Under the pieces are notes generated by a model. That model searched no databases. It was not told where the DNA came from and saw only the letters and a list, made by a program, of their open reading frames with translations. DNA of 64,000 bases from Chromohalobacter canadensis (GTDB lineage Bacteria; Pseudomonadota; Gammaproteobacteria; Pseudomonadales; Halomonadaceae), in contig NZ_JAJQJH010000001.1 of the NCBI RefSeq assembly GCF_029544075.1, positions 248,001-312,000 of the forward strand, given 5' to 3'. A program made the position numbers and the translations under genes. Below are positions 1 through 10,667 of the stretch, in pieces. How positions within the stretch are numbered: position 1 is the stretch's first letter; each line of letters begins with the position of its first letter.

Positions 1-559
1 CCAAAAGTGGCCGCGCCTGACGCGTGATGTCGGTGGCCAGAAAAGAAGTCACCACATTGACCAGTCGCCTGCCCCAGCCGGCGGGGTGGGCATCGCTCTG
101 GAACTTGTCCATCACGCATAGTTGGCCGTCTTCCCCCAACACGCGGTGTGCCTCGCGTAGTCCGGCCTCGGGGTCGGGCATGACGGCGACGACCAAGTGC
201 ATCACGACTACATCGAAATGCGCATCGGGATAGGCCAGTCGTGCGGCGTCCATCGTTGCGGCGATGACGTCCAACCCGTAGCGCTCGGCACGCGCCTCGA
301 GACGCGCAATCATCACCGGCGAGATATCGATGGCATGCACTTCGATGTCGCGTGGCAGGCATGGCAGATCGAGCCCCGTGCCGGCGCCCACCAACAGAAC
401 GCGCTGCCCCTGGTGCCAATGCACTGCCTCCAGCGCGAGGCGGCGCGCGCGTCGGAACGCCCGTGCGGCCACCAGATCGTAGACCGGCGCGTAAAGCGAA
501 TAGCGCAGACGGTTCCAGGCGGTCGTGTTGAGCATGACATGGTGCTCCGGCAAGGGCAT
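1..559 (-). CDS. Class I SAM-dependent methyltransferase, 3' end cut by window edge
   Basis: About 186 codons are visible before the window edge. The N-terminal part is a Rossmann SAM-binding fold: motif I reads VGAGTGLD, followed by an acidic strand end in HAIDIS. A later stretch, VVVMHLVVAVMPDPE, resembles the motif II/III region of phospholipid (PmtA-type) and UbiE-like methyltransferases. The substrate cannot be read from the sequence. The ATG at 559 is taken as start. An in-frame ATG at 535 has a better-spaced GGAG upstream and is a fair alternative. Confidence 0.72.
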   Translation of the reverse strand, partial: MPLPEHHVMLNTTAWNRLRYSLYAPVYDLVAARAFRRARRLALEAVHWHQGQRVLLVGAGTGLDLPCLPRDIEVHAIDISPVMIARLEARAERYGLDVIAATMDAARLAYPDAHFDVVVMHLVVAVMPDPEAGLREAHRVLGEDGQLCVMDKFQSDAHPAGWGRRLVNVVTSFLATDITRQARPLL

Positions 560-658
560 AACGCCGTCTTAGCACGTTGCCGGCGGGGCGTCCATGTAGG
601 GATGGGTTTATGACACGATGCCGACATGGCCCGGGGATGCCGGGCCGTGCGAGTGCGA

Positions 659-1453
659 TTACGCCATGCTGTCGACGATGCCGCCTTCTACGCGCAGTGG
701 CGCGCCGGTGGTGGCGCTGGCTTGCGGTGATGCCGCGTAGACGCACATGTGGGCGACTTCCTCGGGAGTGGCGAGACGGCCGATGATCGAGCTGGGGCGG
801 TTCTCCTTGACGAAGCGCGCTTCCATCTCCTCCTGGGACACGCCTTCCTGCTCGGCCATCTTGGCGATCATATCTACCACGCCCTCGGAGCGTGTCGGCC
901 CCGGCAGCACCGCGTTGACGGTCACGCCGGTGCCGGCCATTACCTTGGCCAGGCCGCGCGAGATCGACTGCACGGCGGACTTGGTCATCCCGTAATGAAC
1001 CATCTCGGAGGGGATGTTCAGTGCCGATTCGCTGGACAGGAACTGGATACGGCCCCAACCGCGTGACTTCATGCCCTGGGCGTAATGGCGCGATAGCCGC
1101 ACGCCGCTCATCACATTGACCTGGAAGAACTGCTCCCAAGTGTCATCGTCGATCTCGAAGAAATCCTGCGGTCCGAAGATTCCCACGTTGTTGATCAGAA
1201 TATCGGTATCCGCGCGTGCGTCGATCAGCGCCTGGCAGCCTTCGGCGCTTCCCAGGTCGGCGGCGACGCCGGACACCCGAGCGCCCGAGACCGCAGCTTT
1301 CAGGTCGCTCACCGCTGCGTCCACGCGTGTTTGAGTGCGGCCGGTGACCGTGACCTCGGCGCCTGCCTCGGCCAGCCCTTGGGCAATGGCGAAGCCGATG
1401 CCGGCGGTGGAGCCGGTGACGATGGCGGATTTGCCGCTGAGATCGATCTGCAT
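659..1453 (-). CDS. SDR family oxidoreductase
   Basis: This is a 264-residue classical short-chain dehydrogenase/reductase. The cofactor motif TGSTAGIG spans residues 13-20, NNVG is at 88-91, and the catalytic Ser140/141, Tyr154 and Lys158 (YGMTK) are in place. It should catalyse NAD(P)-dependent oxidation or reduction of a carbonyl or alcohol; the substrate is unknown. The gene is divergent from the arginine catabolic operon that starts at 1673, and the 220-bp gap between them would hold both promoters. Nothing ties it to arginine metabolism beyond position. Confidence 0.88.
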   Translation of the reverse strand: MQIDLSGKSAIVTGSTAGIGFAIAQGLAEAGAEVTVTGRTQTRVDAAVSDLKAAVSGARVSGVAADLGSAEGCQALIDARADTDILINNVGIFGPQDFFEIDDDTWEQFFQVNVMSGVRLSRHYAQGMKSRGWGRIQFLSSESALNIPSEMVHYGMTKSAVQSISRGLAKVMAGTGVTVNAVLPGPTRSEGVVDMIAKMAEQEGVSQEEMEARFVKENRPSSIIGRLATPEEVAHMCVYAASPQASATTGAPLRVEGGIVDSMA

Positions 1454-1594
1454 GGTGCGTCTCCTTGTAGCGCCTCATATGTCCGGTGTGGCTCTTCGCG
1501 TCGTGGTGACGCGACCATGAGCCTGCAAATAAATGAGTCGGGGCGCAGACGACAAAACTCAACCTCTTTTCATAATTCGTCGTCACATCGCTGA

Positions 1595-2887
<1,293 letters not shown>

Positions 2888-2910
2888 ACCCGCAACCGAG
2901 AGACATTGCC

Positions 2911-3975
2911 ATGCTTGTCGTTCGCCCCGTTCAACCCCGCGACTTGCCGGCACTGGAGCGCCTGGCGGGCAGTGCCACGCCGCGTCTGACCAATCTGCCG
3001 GCGCATCGTGACCGCCTTGAGGAACGTATCGCGCGCTCGACGCGGGCCCTGGCGCGCGAGGTCGATTTTCCCGACGACGAGGCCTATACCTTCGTGCTCG
3101 AGGATCTCGATCTTGGCGAGGTGGTGGGGACCGCCAGCATTCGCGCCCAGGCGGGCGCCATGGATGCCTACTACACCTATCGTCAGGAAACGCTGATTCA
3201 CGCCTCGCAGCAGCTCAATGTGCGCCGCGAGGTGCAGACTCTTTCGTTGTCCCACGAGACCTCCGAAACCACGCTGCTGTGCGCGCTGTCGCTGGATGCC
3301 CGTTACAAGGGCACCAGCGCCGAGAGCCTGTTGCGTCGCGCACGGTTGATGTTCATCGCGCAATATCCCGAACGCTTTGCATCGATTTTGGCCGTGGCCT
3401 TTCCGGGGTATCTCGACGCCCAGGGCGAGTCGCCGTTCTGGAACAGCGTCGGGCGGCATTTCTTCGCCCGCGGCTTTCAGGAGATCAACCTGCTGGCCGG
3501 GGTGCGCTCGAAGAGCTTCATCGCCGAGGTGATGCCGCAGTTCCCGCTCTATCTGCCCTTGCTCACACCCCAGGCGCGTGCCGCCATCGGCCGCGAGCAT
3601 CCCGATCACGAGGGCGCGCTCGAGGAGATGCTGGGTGAAGGCTTCGTGCGCTCGCGGCATGTGGATATCTTCGATGGCGGACCGGTAGTGCGCGGCGAGC
3701 GCGACCGCCTGCAGAGCGTACGCCAGGCCAGCTGGCATCCGGTGCGTTTGCGCCCCGGCAACGTGCTGCCGGATGCCGAACCGGCGTTGATCGCCAATCA
3801 GCAACTGGGCGACTTTCGCTGTCTGGTGGCGCGCTATGCGCTGTCGCCCACAGGGCAGTTGATGCTCACGCCCGAACATGCCGAGTTGCTGGGAGTCGAG
3901 GAAGGTCGCGCGGTCTTGGCTGCGCCATTGGCGTTGCCCACCGTCCTGGATGAGTTCGACGAGGGAGAAACCTGA
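2911..3975 (+). CDS. aruF: Arginine N-succinyltransferase, alpha subunit
   Basis: One of two paralogous AstA-family subunits that together transfer succinyl from succinyl-CoA to the alpha-amino group of arginine or ornithine, the first AST step. Family landmarks are the N-terminal VRPVQPRDLPAL, the block GESPFWNSVGRHFF and YLPLL before a late DIFDGGP motif. The start at 2911 (MLVVRPV) is preferred because GAGAGAC sits just upstream and the N-terminus matches the family. An in-frame ATG at 2884 that overlaps the astC stop would add nine residues. The stop overlaps the aruG start by one base (TGATG). Confidence 0.93.
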   Translation: MLVVRPVQPRDLPALERLAGSATPRLTNLPAHRDRLEERIARSTRALAREVDFPDDEAYTFVLEDLDLGEVVGTASIRAQAGAMDAYYTYRQETLIHASQQLNVRREVQTLSLSHETSETTLLCALSLDARYKGTSAESLLRRARLMFIAQYPERFASILAVAFPGYLDAQGESPFWNSVGRHFFARGFQEINLLAGVRSKSFIAEVMPQFPLYLPLLTPQARAAIGREHPDHEGALEEMLGEGFVRSRHVDIFDGGPVVRGERDRLQSVRQASWHPVRLRPGNVLPDAEPALIANQQLGDFRCLVARYALSPTGQLMLTPEHAELLGVEEGRAVLAAPLALPTVLDEFDEGET

Positions 3976-4991
3976 TGCGCATTCGACCCATCGAACGCCG
4001 CGATATCGACGAGCTGCAAGCTCTGGCTTGGCAGACCGGCGTAGGGTTTACCTCGCTGCCCGACAACCGCGACTTCCTGGCCGCCAAGATCGAACATGCG
4101 GTCAGTGCCTTCGAGGAGCGCAGCGCCATCGACGATCGGCTGTATTTCTTCGTTCTCGAAGACGACGTCAATGGCGAGCTGGCCGGATGTTGCGCCATCG
4201 AGGCGCAGGTCGGCCGCGAAGTGCCGTTTTACAATTACCGTCTGGGCACCCTGGCGCATTCGTCGGTGCAACTCGACTTGCATCGCACCATCGATACGCT
4301 GTTTCTCAGCTCCGATCATACCGGCGATGCCGAAGTCTGCTCATTGTATCTGCGTCCCGAATACCGGCGTGATCGCAATGGCGCCTTGCTGTCCAAGGCG
4401 CGCTGGCTGTTCATCGCCGAGTTTCGCGATCGCTTCCCCGACAAGGTACTCGCCGAGATGCGCGGACGCTTCGACGAGAACGGCACCAGTGCGTTCTGGG
4501 AGTGCCTGGGCAGCCACTTCTTTCCCATGAACTTCAACGAGGCCGACCGCCTGACTGGCCTCGGGCAGAAGAGCTTCATCGGCGAGTTGATGCCCAAGTT
4601 CCCGATCTACACACCGTTTCTTTCCGAAGAGGCGCGGGCCTGCATCGGCGCGGTGCACGAACACACCCGTCCGGCGCTGGAAATGCTCAAGCAAGAAGGG
4701 CTGCGTTGGGAAGGCTACATCGACATCTTCGACGGCGGTCCCACGGTGGAGGCCTATATCGACGATGTACGCGCGGTCCGCGACTCGGCGTCCTATCCCG
4801 TGGAAATCGTTGACGAGGCCAGCAGTGTCGAACGCCCGACCTGGTTGGTGGCGACGGCTAACATTAGCGACTTCCGGTCCGCTTGGATCGGGCGCGGGCC
4901 CAGCGCAGACGGCGTGCTCACATTGACCGTGGATGAAGCCCGGCGTCTCGGCGTCGCTGCGGGTGACCGCTTGCGCCTGCTCGAGACGTAA
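3975..4991 (+). CDS. aruG: Arginine N-succinyltransferase, beta subunit
   Basis: The second AstA-family subunit, 338 residues, is a paralogue of the upstream gene with the same landmarks: MRIRPIERRDIDEL at the N-terminus, GTSAFWECLGSHFF mid-protein and YIDIFDGGPTVEA near residue 250. Paired alpha and beta subunits are typical of Pseudomonas-like arginine catabolism, whereas enterobacteria have a single AstA. The start codon overlaps the preceding stop, implying coupled translation and equal dosage. After the stop come about 170 non-coding bases with a tandem repeat before astD. Confidence 0.94.
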   Translation: MRIRPIERRDIDELQALAWQTGVGFTSLPDNRDFLAAKIEHAVSAFEERSAIDDRLYFFVLEDDVNGELAGCCAIEAQVGREVPFYNYRLGTLAHSSVQLDLHRTIDTLFLSSDHTGDAEVCSLYLRPEYRRDRNGALLSKARWLFIAEFRDRFPDKVLAEMRGRFDENGTSAFWECLGSHFFPMNFNEADRLTGLGQKSFIGELMPKFPIYTPFLSEEARACIGAVHEHTRPALEMLKQEGLRWEGYIDIFDGGPTVEAYIDDVRAVRDSASYPVEIVDEASSVERPTWLVATANISDFRSAWIGRGPSADGVLTLTVDEARRLGVAAGDRLRLLET

Positions 4992-5091
4992 CTCGGCTGC
5001 GCCGGGAGTGAGAAGTCATAAGCTGTAAGCGACGGGCATCGGGCTTCGGGAAAAGGATGGCGAACTTTCAGCGTAGCCGAATACTGCTTTT

Positions 5092-5140
5092 CGTAGCTCG
5101 TAGCTCGTAGCTCGTAGCTCGTAGCTCGTAGCTCGTAGCT
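5092..5140 (+). repeat. Heptamer tandem repeat, 7 perfect copies of CGTAGCT
   Basis: Seven exact head-to-tail copies of the 7-base unit CGTAGCT end 23 bases before the astD start codon. The unit contains AGCT, so neighbouring copies can pair as small slipped hairpins. Its length is not a multiple of three and it lies outside any gene, in the aruG-astD gap. It would be transcribed as part of the astD 5' region of the operon mRNA. Such perfect arrays tend to vary in copy number. Confidence 0.97.
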
Positions 5141-5163
5141 TACAAATGAATCAGGAGCGAACT

Positions 5164-6633
5164 ATGCACGCCAAGCAGCAATTGCTGATCGACGGCGCCT
5201 GGGTCGAGGGTGACGCAGCGCGTTTCGATAAGACTGACCCCGTTTCGGGCGAGACCCTGTGGACGGCGGCTGCCGCCAGTGCCGCTCAAGTCGAGCTTGC
5301 GGTGGCCGCCGCACGGCGGGCGTTCCCCGTCTGGGCGCGTCACAGCTTCGAGGAACGTCAGGCCGTAGTCGAGCGTTTCCGCGAGCGTCTGGAAGCCAAT
5401 CGTGAGGCGCTGGCGACGAGCATTGCGCATGAAACCGGCAAGCCACTTTGGGAAGCGCGTACCGAGATCGGCGCGATGATCGGCAAGGTCGCCATCTCGA
5501 TTACCGCTTATCACGAGCGCACCGGCGAACGTTCGCGGGATGTCGGTGGCAGTCGCGCGGTGCTGCGCCATCGCCCGCACGGCGTGCTGGCGGTGTACGG
5601 CCCGTACAACTTCCCCGGGCATCTGCCCAACGGGCATATCGTCCCGGCACTGCTGGCCGGCAACGCGGTGGTCTTCAAGCCCAGCGAGCAGACGCCAATG
5701 ACCGCCGATCTGACGTTGCAATGCTGGCTCGAGGCGGGCCTGCCCGCCGGCGTGATCAATCTGGTGCAGGGCGCGGCCGAAGTTGGCCAGGCGCTGGCCG
5801 GTAGCGCCGACATTGACGGTCTGCTGTTTACCGGCAGCGCCAAGATCGGCGGGCTGCTGCATCGCCAGTTCGGCGGTCAGGTCGACAAGATCCTGGCGCT
5901 GGAACTGGGCGGCAACAATCCGCTGGTGGTCAAGGATGTGCCGGATGAAGAAGCGGCGGTATTGTCGATCCTGCAGTCGGCGTTCGCCTCCGGCGGGCAG
6001 CGTTGCACCTGTGCGCGCCGCCTGATCGTGCCTCACGGCGCAGCGGGGGATGCGCTGCTCGAAGCGTTGGTGCGTGCCATTGGCGCGCTGCGTGTGGCGG
6101 GGCCATTCAGCGAGCCCGCGCCGTTCTATGCCGGGTTGGCCAGTGTCGAGGGAGCGGATGGCTTGCTGGCCGCCCAGGACGATTTCGTTGCACGCGGCGG
6201 CCGGATATTGAGCCGTATGCGCCGCCTTGAAGAGGGCACCAGCCTGCTGTCCCCGGGGCTGATCGACGTTACCGGCTGCGAGGTGCCCGACGAAGAGCAT
6301 TTCGGACCGCTGCTCAAGGTGCATCGTTATCATGATTGGGATGAGGCCATCGCCCTGGCTAACGATACCCGTTATGGCCTATCGGCAGGCCTGATCGGTG
6401 GTGAGCAAGCCGACTGGGACGACTTCCTGCTGCGCATCCGCGCTGGCATCGTCAACTGGAACCGCCAGACCACCGGCGCCTCCAGCGACGCGCCCTTCGG
6501 TGGTATCGGCGACAGCGGTAACCATCGCCCCAGCGCCTATTACGCCGCCGATTACTGCGCCTATCCGGTGGCCTCGATGGAAACCGAGACGCTCAGCCTT
6601 CCCGATACTCTGCCGCCGGGGGTGGTGCTATGA
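5164..6633 (+). CDS. astD: Succinylglutamate semialdehyde dehydrogenase
   Basis: This 489-residue NAD(P)-dependent aldehyde dehydrogenase oxidises N-succinylglutamate 5-semialdehyde to N-succinylglutamate, AST step 4. The general base is Glu247 (LELGGNNP) and the nucleophile Cys281 (SGGQRCTC); [12 protein letters not shown] around residue 147 is characteristic of AstD. The start at 5164 is chosen because AGGAG (5152-5156) is spaced seven bases before it. The in-frame ATG at 5146 has only the tandem repeat upstream. The stop overlaps the astB start by four bases (ATGA). Confidence 0.95.
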   Translation: MHAKQQLLIDGAWVEGDAARFDKTDPVSGETLWTAAAASAAQVELAVAAARRAFPVWARHSFEERQAVVERFRERLEANREALATSIAHETGKPLWEARTEIGAMIGKVAISITAYHERTGERSRDVGGSRAVLRHRPHGVLAVYGPYNFPGHLPNGHIVPALLAGNAVVFKPSEQTPMTADLTLQCWLEAGLPAGVINLVQGAAEVGQALAGSADIDGLLFTGSAKIGGLLHRQFGGQVDKILALELGGNNPLVVKDVPDEEAAVLSILQSAFASGGQRCTCARRLIVPHGAAGDALLEALVRAIGALRVAGPFSEPAPFYAGLASVEGADGLLAAQDDFVARGGRILSRMRRLEEGTSLLSPGLIDVTGCEVPDEEHFGPLLKVHRYHDWDEAIALANDTRYGLSAGLIGGEQADWDDFLLRIRAGIVNWNRQTTGASSDAPFGGIGDSGNHRPSAYYAADYCAYPVASMETETLSLPDTLPPGVVL

Positions 6634-7973
6634 GCGAAGCGGTACGCGAGGTCAACTTCGACGGCCTGGTGGGGCCGACCCACAACTATGCTGGGCTGGC
6701 GCATGGCAATGTGGCCTCGATGCGCCACGGTGGGCTGACCGCCAATCCGCGTGAGGCGGCGTTGCAAGGGCTCGACAAGATGAAGTCGTTGATGGAGGTC
6801 GGCTACGCGCAGGGCGTGTTGCCGCCTCAGCAACGTCCAGATTTGGGCGCGCTGCGAGATCTCGGCTTCACCGGTGACGATGCCAGCGTGTTGGCGCGGG
6901 CGGCCGAGGAGGCACCGCAGCTCTTGCGTGCGGTGTGTTCGGCCTCATCGATGTGGACAGCAAACGCGGCGACCGTGACGCCGAGTGCGGATGCCTCGGA
7001 TGGTCGCGTGCATTTCACCGCCGCGAACCTGCAATCGAGCTTTCATCGCTATCTCGAGCCGCGCACTACCGCGCGCGTGCTGGCGGCGATGTTCCATGAT
7101 CCAGCGCGCTTCGCGCACCATCCGGTGTTACCGGCGACGCCCGCCTTCTCCGACGAGGGGGCGGCCAATCACACCCGGCTGTGCGCTACGCATGGTGAGC
7201 CTGGCGTGCATCTGTTCGTCTACGGGCGCCAGGCGTTCGGCGGTCAACACGGCCCCACGCGCTACCCCGCGCGCCAGACGCTGGAGGCCAGTCAGGCGAT
7301 CGCCCGCCAGCATGGCTTGAGCGACGCACAGACGGTGTTCGCCCAGCAAAACCCCGACGCCATCGACGCCGGTGTCTTTCATAACGACGTCATCGCCGTC
7401 GGCAACGGCCCGGTGCTGCTCTATCACGACATGGCGTTTCGGGATGAAGACGCCACGCTGGACGCGCTGCGCGCCCGGATGGCGACGCCACTGATCCCGG
7501 TGCGCGTGCCGAGCGAGGCGGTCAGCCTCGAGGATGCGGTATCGACGTATCTGTTCAACTCGCAGTTGCTCTCCAACCCCGACGGCAGCATGACGCTGGT
7601 CGTGCCTGGCGAGTGTCAGGAGAACGAGACCGTGTGGCGCACGATTCAGGACCTGCTGCTGGCAGGGTACAACCCGATCAGCGAAGTGCTGGTCAAAGAC
7701 GTCAAGCAGAGCATGCGTAACGGCGGTGGCCCGGCGTGTCTGCGCCTGCGGGTCGCGCTCTCGTCAGCCGAACGTCAGGCGCTGGGTGGCCGCGTGCTGC
7801 TCGACGAGGCGCTGCATGGCGACCTGACGGCCTGGGTCGAGCGGCATTACCGTGATCGCCTGGCACCTGAGGATCTCGCCGATCCGCAACTCGCCCAGGA
7901 CTCGCTGACCGCCCTGGACGAGCTGACGCAGCTACTGGGCATCGGCGCGGTATATCCGTTTCAGTTGGTATGA
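6630..7973 (+). CDS. astB: N-succinylarginine dihydrolase
   Basis: This 447-residue amidinotransferase-fold enzyme hydrolyses N2-succinylarginine to succinylornithine, two ammonia and CO2, AST step 2. The N-terminus [17 protein letters not shown] and the block [13 protein letters not shown] are AstB signatures. HNDVIAVGN (around residue 250) carries the histidine expected in the Cys-His-acid catalytic set, and [12 protein letters not shown] near residue 367 carries the cysteine. The length matches the family. It is last in the operon and translationally coupled to astD; astE is not next to it but lies at 27423-28406. Confidence 0.95.
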   Translation: MSEAVREVNFDGLVGPTHNYAGLAHGNVASMRHGGLTANPREAALQGLDKMKSLMEVGYAQGVLPPQQRPDLGALRDLGFTGDDASVLARAAEEAPQLLRAVCSASSMWTANAATVTPSADASDGRVHFTAANLQSSFHRYLEPRTTARVLAAMFHDPARFAHHPVLPATPAFSDEGAANHTRLCATHGEPGVHLFVYGRQAFGGQHGPTRYPARQTLEASQAIARQHGLSDAQTVFAQQNPDAIDAGVFHNDVIAVGNGPVLLYHDMAFRDEDATLDALRARMATPLIPVRVPSEAVSLEDAVSTYLFNSQLLSNPDGSMTLVVPGECQENETVWRTIQDLLLAGYNPISEVLVKDVKQSMRNGGGPACLRLRVALSSAERQALGGRVLLDEALHGDLTAWVERHYRDRLAPEDLADPQLAQDSLTALDELTQLLGIGAVYPFQLV

Positions 7974-8033
7974 GGCTAGGCGGGCGACGCCAACACGGGC
8001 CGAGCCTCGCTGCCAGCGATCAGGAGCATGCGC

Positions 8034-8519
8034 GTGATCGAAAGTATCGTTATCGTCAGGCTGCAGGCCGACTCGCCCCATGCCAGAACTGTGGCGGGCT
8101 GGACCCATGACGCCTGGGGGCATCTGCACCCCGATATCTCGGCGGCGGAATATCGTCGGGCGTTCTATGCGCAGTGCGGCGAAGGCGGCGTGCCTTCGGT
8201 ATTCGTGGCAATGCACGGGGCGTCGCCGGTGGGCACGGCGAGCCTGGTCGCCGACGACATGAGCATTCGCCGCGAGCTGACGCCTTGGCTTGCCTCGGTA
8301 TTCGTGCTGCCCGAATGGCGCGGCCATGGTATCGCTTCGCGCCTGGTGCAGCGGGTCGAGGCGGAAGCGCTGGCCCACGGCATCCGCCAATTCCATCTTT
8401 ACACGCCTGATCAACAGGCGCTGTATCGCCGGCTGGGATGGGAGGATAGCGAGGTGCTGACCTATCGTGGCGAGTCTGTGACCGTCATGAATCGGCGGTT
8501 GGATGCCTCTACGATCTGA
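8034..8519 (+). CDS. GNAT family N-acetyltransferase
   Basis: A small (about 161 residues) single-domain GNAT acyltransferase. The acetyl-CoA-binding loop is LPEWRGHGIASRLVQ (motif A, R/Q-x-x-G-x-G/A), followed by the usual YTPDQQALYRRLGW, which forms the C-terminal part of the fold. Its substrate is unknown. The Shine-Dalgarno AGGAG ends only one base before an ATG at 8028 but seven bases before GTG at 8034, so GTG is preferred. It follows astB by 60 bases on the same strand, but nothing else links it to arginine catabolism. Confidence 0.85.
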   Translation: MIESIVIVRLQADSPHARTVAGWTHDAWGHLHPDISAAEYRRAFYAQCGEGGVPSVFVAMHGASPVGTASLVADDMSIRRELTPWLASVFVLPEWRGHGIASRLVQRVEAEALAHGIRQFHLYTPDQQALYRRLGWEDSEVLTYRGESVTVMNRRLDASTI

Positions 8520-8574
8520 GTCAGCTACTGTTAGCAGCGCCGCCGACCATGCCGCAAGGTCTCGACCCGGTAGC

Positions 8575-8916
8575 TCAAGACTCTGACCTTTTTTCGAGCA
8601 TGTCCTTGAGGCAGTCCTCAAGAGGGTACAAGTGCTGGTCCATAACCTTGATGATCGTTAGCGGATCGATATTACCCAGATAATTATGCACCAGAATATT
8701 GCGGAAGCCGCTAATTTCTCGCCAAGGTATCTGCGGATATTCCTGCTTTAAATCATCGGGCAGCATTTGGGTGGCTTCGGATAATGTCTGCAGGTTTCGC
8801 AGTGCTGCATCGTACAGGATTTCGTCGTGCGCCAGGTTGCCGCGTGATTGGATACGCCTTAGCTTGGCAATGTTATCGAGGATATGCTGGGCATAGGACT
8901 GCCAAGGCTTGTTCAT
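8575..8916 (-). CDS. hepT: HepT-like ribonuclease toxin (DUF86)
   Basis: A 113-residue HEPN-family protein with the RX4HXY active-site motif as RNILVHNY: Arg72, His77, Tyr79. In characterised MntA/HepT systems HepT is an RNase toxin silenced by AMPylation of the motif tyrosine. The gene starts inside the stop codon of the upstream nucleotidyltransferase (ATGA overlap), the standard antitoxin-then-toxin order. The length fits the family and no damage is visible. Confidence 0.9.
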   Translation of the reverse strand: MNKPWQSYAQHILDNIAKLRRIQSRGNLAHDEILYDAALRNLQTLSEATQMLPDDLKQEYPQIPWREISGFRNILVHNYLGNIDPLTIIKVMDQHLYPLEDCLKDMLEKRSES

Positions 8917-9203
8917 AGCTCTACCGCCTCGTTCAGTATCTGCTGGCGGAAATGACGGTTCAGTTCATGCTCGGGCACAAGATCGACCCGGCGCCCGATC
9001 AGGGCCGCCAAGCGTTCCGCCAAAGGCAGACGCTGGGTGAATAGATCGTATCCCGGCGGAAAGTCGACGAGAAAGTCGACATCACTTTCCGGCTTTTCCT
9101 GCTTGCGGGCGACCGACCCGAACACCCGGATTCGGCGAGCCCCGTACTGACGGGCCATGTTATCGATGGCTGCCTTCTGATGATGTAGGTCCTCAAGTAA
9201 CAT
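8913..9203 (-). CDS. mntA: MntA-like minimal nucleotidyltransferase antitoxin
   Basis: A 96-residue minimal nucleotidyltransferase. The GSX10DXD motif is complete: Gly29-Ser30, then Asp41 and Asp43 (SDVDFLVDF). MntA antitoxins AMPylate their partner HepT. The start at 9203 (MLLEDL) is preferred over an in-frame TTG at 9215 because GGGAGG lies directly upstream of the ATG. It is coupled by a four-base overlap to hepT downstream. The pair stands alone between a GNAT gene and an MFS exporter. Confidence 0.9.
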   Translation of the reverse strand: MLLEDLHHQKAAIDNMARQYGARRIRVFGSVARKQEKPESDVDFLVDFPPGYDLFTQRLPLAERLAALIGRRVDLVPEHELNRHFRQQILNEAVEL

Positions 9204-9309
9204 GGCGCCTCCCAAGGGCTAACTACCGTGTCCCGTATAATCGGTGCCTTTCTTCTTGCAGAGCAAGTATAGGCTGCTATAGACGCAAATTAGTCACAAG
9301 CGTAGCGAG

Positions 9310-10509
9310 TCAACCCTCGCGCACCGTGACCAGTTTGGGCCGACCGATCATTACCCCGGCGACGGTCTGCACACTGAGCAGTCCCATCAGCAGCCACAAC
9401 GACAGCCGCCAGTCGCCAGTGACGCCGTGCAGGGCGCCGAATACCAGCGGGCCGCCGGCGGCCATGAGGTAACCCAGGCTCTGAGCCATGCCGGAGAGCA
9501 TGGCGGCGTGGTTGGCCCGCCGGGTGCGCATCACGATCATGGTCAACGCGAAGCTGAAGCAGCCGCCCTGGCCGGCGCCGAGCAGGATCGCCCATAGCGT
9601 CGGCGACGCCGTGGGAGCTAGCCATAAGCCTACCAATCCCAGCGCGATCAACGTGCAAAGCCCCAGTACCAGCAGGCTGTGGTGATGCAGCCGCGCGGCG
9701 AGGCGCGCGATCACGTAGCTGGCGGGAATGGTGGTCAAATTGATGATCGATAGCATGCCACCCGCGGCGGCGCTGGGGACGCCCGCGGCCGATGCCACGG
9801 CGGGCACCCAGGTCTGCAGGGTGTAGAAGCCCAGTGACTGCATGCCCATGAAAAGCGTCAGGGTCCAGGCGGTGCGGCTCTTGAAAAGCCGCGTGATGCG
9901 TGTCGATTGACCGTCGTCGCTTGCCTTGGGCCGCCGCCAGGCCATCCACATCCAGAGTGCCGTCGTCGCTACGCCAATGCCCGCCCACATCAGGATGGGC
10001 ACCGACCAGGAGCCGCTGAGATTCATCAACGGCACGGCGGTTCCCGCACCGAGGGTGGCGCCGATCCCCATCACCACCGTGTAAAGCCCCATGGTTTGAC
10101 CGATGCGCTCGGGGCGGTCGCGCTTTACCAGGCTGGGCATGAAGACGTTGCCGAAGGCGATGCCCAGGCCGGCGAAGAATGTCCCGATGAGCATGACTGG
10201 CAGGCTTTCGATGCCACGCAGCAGGCCGCCGAGCGCGATGGCCCCGAGCGCCAGGGCGAGCGCGCGATCCAGTCCCAGGCGTGCGGCAACGCTAGGCGCC
10301 AGCGGCGAGAGTACGCCGAAGCACAGGATCATGCCGGTGGTGAACAGGCTGGCGACGCCGGCACCGATGGCCAGTGTCTGCATGATCGATTCCAGTACCG
10401 GCCCCACCACCACGATGGGCGCGCGCAAATTGATCGCCGCCAGCGCGAAGGCGACGAGCCATAGCGCAGCGGGCAGGGGAGCGGTTGGGGAAGCGGAACG
10501 CGCGGACAT
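9310..10509 (-). CDS. MFS transporter, CynX/NimT family
   Basis: About 399 residues with roughly twelve hydrophobic helices and the short, Arg-rich cytoplasmic loops of major facilitator proteins. The first helix includes ALAAINLRAPIVVVGPVLE, typical of the CynX/NimT (cyanate and nitroimidazole) branch. It is probably an inner-membrane exporter of small anions or drugs; the substrate is not inferable. The ATG at 10509 is taken as start, with GAGGAAGG upstream; a TTG six bases earlier is possible. Confidence 0.87.
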   Translation of the reverse strand: MSARSASPTAPLPAALWLVAFALAAINLRAPIVVVGPVLESIMQTLAIGAGVASLFTTGMILCFGVLSPLAPSVAARLGLDRALALALGAIALGGLLRGIESLPVMLIGTFFAGLGIAFGNVFMPSLVKRDRPERIGQTMGLYTVVMGIGATLGAGTAVPLMNLSGSWSVPILMWAGIGVATTALWMWMAWRRPKASDDGQSTRITRLFKSRTAWTLTLFMGMQSLGFYTLQTWVPAVASAAGVPSAAAGGMLSIINLTTIPASYVIARLAARLHHHSLLVLGLCTLIALGLVGLWLAPTASPTLWAILLGAGQGGCFSFALTMIVMRTRRANHAAMLSGMAQSLGYLMAAGGPLVFGALHGVTGDWRLSLWLLMGLLSVQTVAGVMIGRPKLVTVREG

Positions 10510-10613
10510 GGACAAAAGCCTTCCTCTCGAACGGGCGCGCTATCTTAGCATCTCGTTGAAAAGCTTGCTGTGCATCGAAAGGTGCAACGTCAGAGGGTGA
10601 GGCAGGTCACGCG

Positions 10614-10641
10614 CGGGCCGCCGCCGTGATGCGGCGGCCCG
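10614..10641. terminator. GC-rich hairpin downstream of mdaB
   Basis: An 11-bp perfect stem (CGGGCCGCCGC, loop CGTGAT) lies 27 bases past the mdaB stop. No T-run follows on either strand, so it is at best a weak or factor-assisted terminator, or an mRNA 3'-end stabiliser. Confidence 0.45.
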
Positions 10642-10667
10642 GAGGCTGGTTCAGGCGTTGGCTTCGT

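Noticed and set aside
5092-5140. CRISPR array
   Set aside because: Units are 7 bases with no spacers and no cas genes are nearby; this is a simple tandem repeat.
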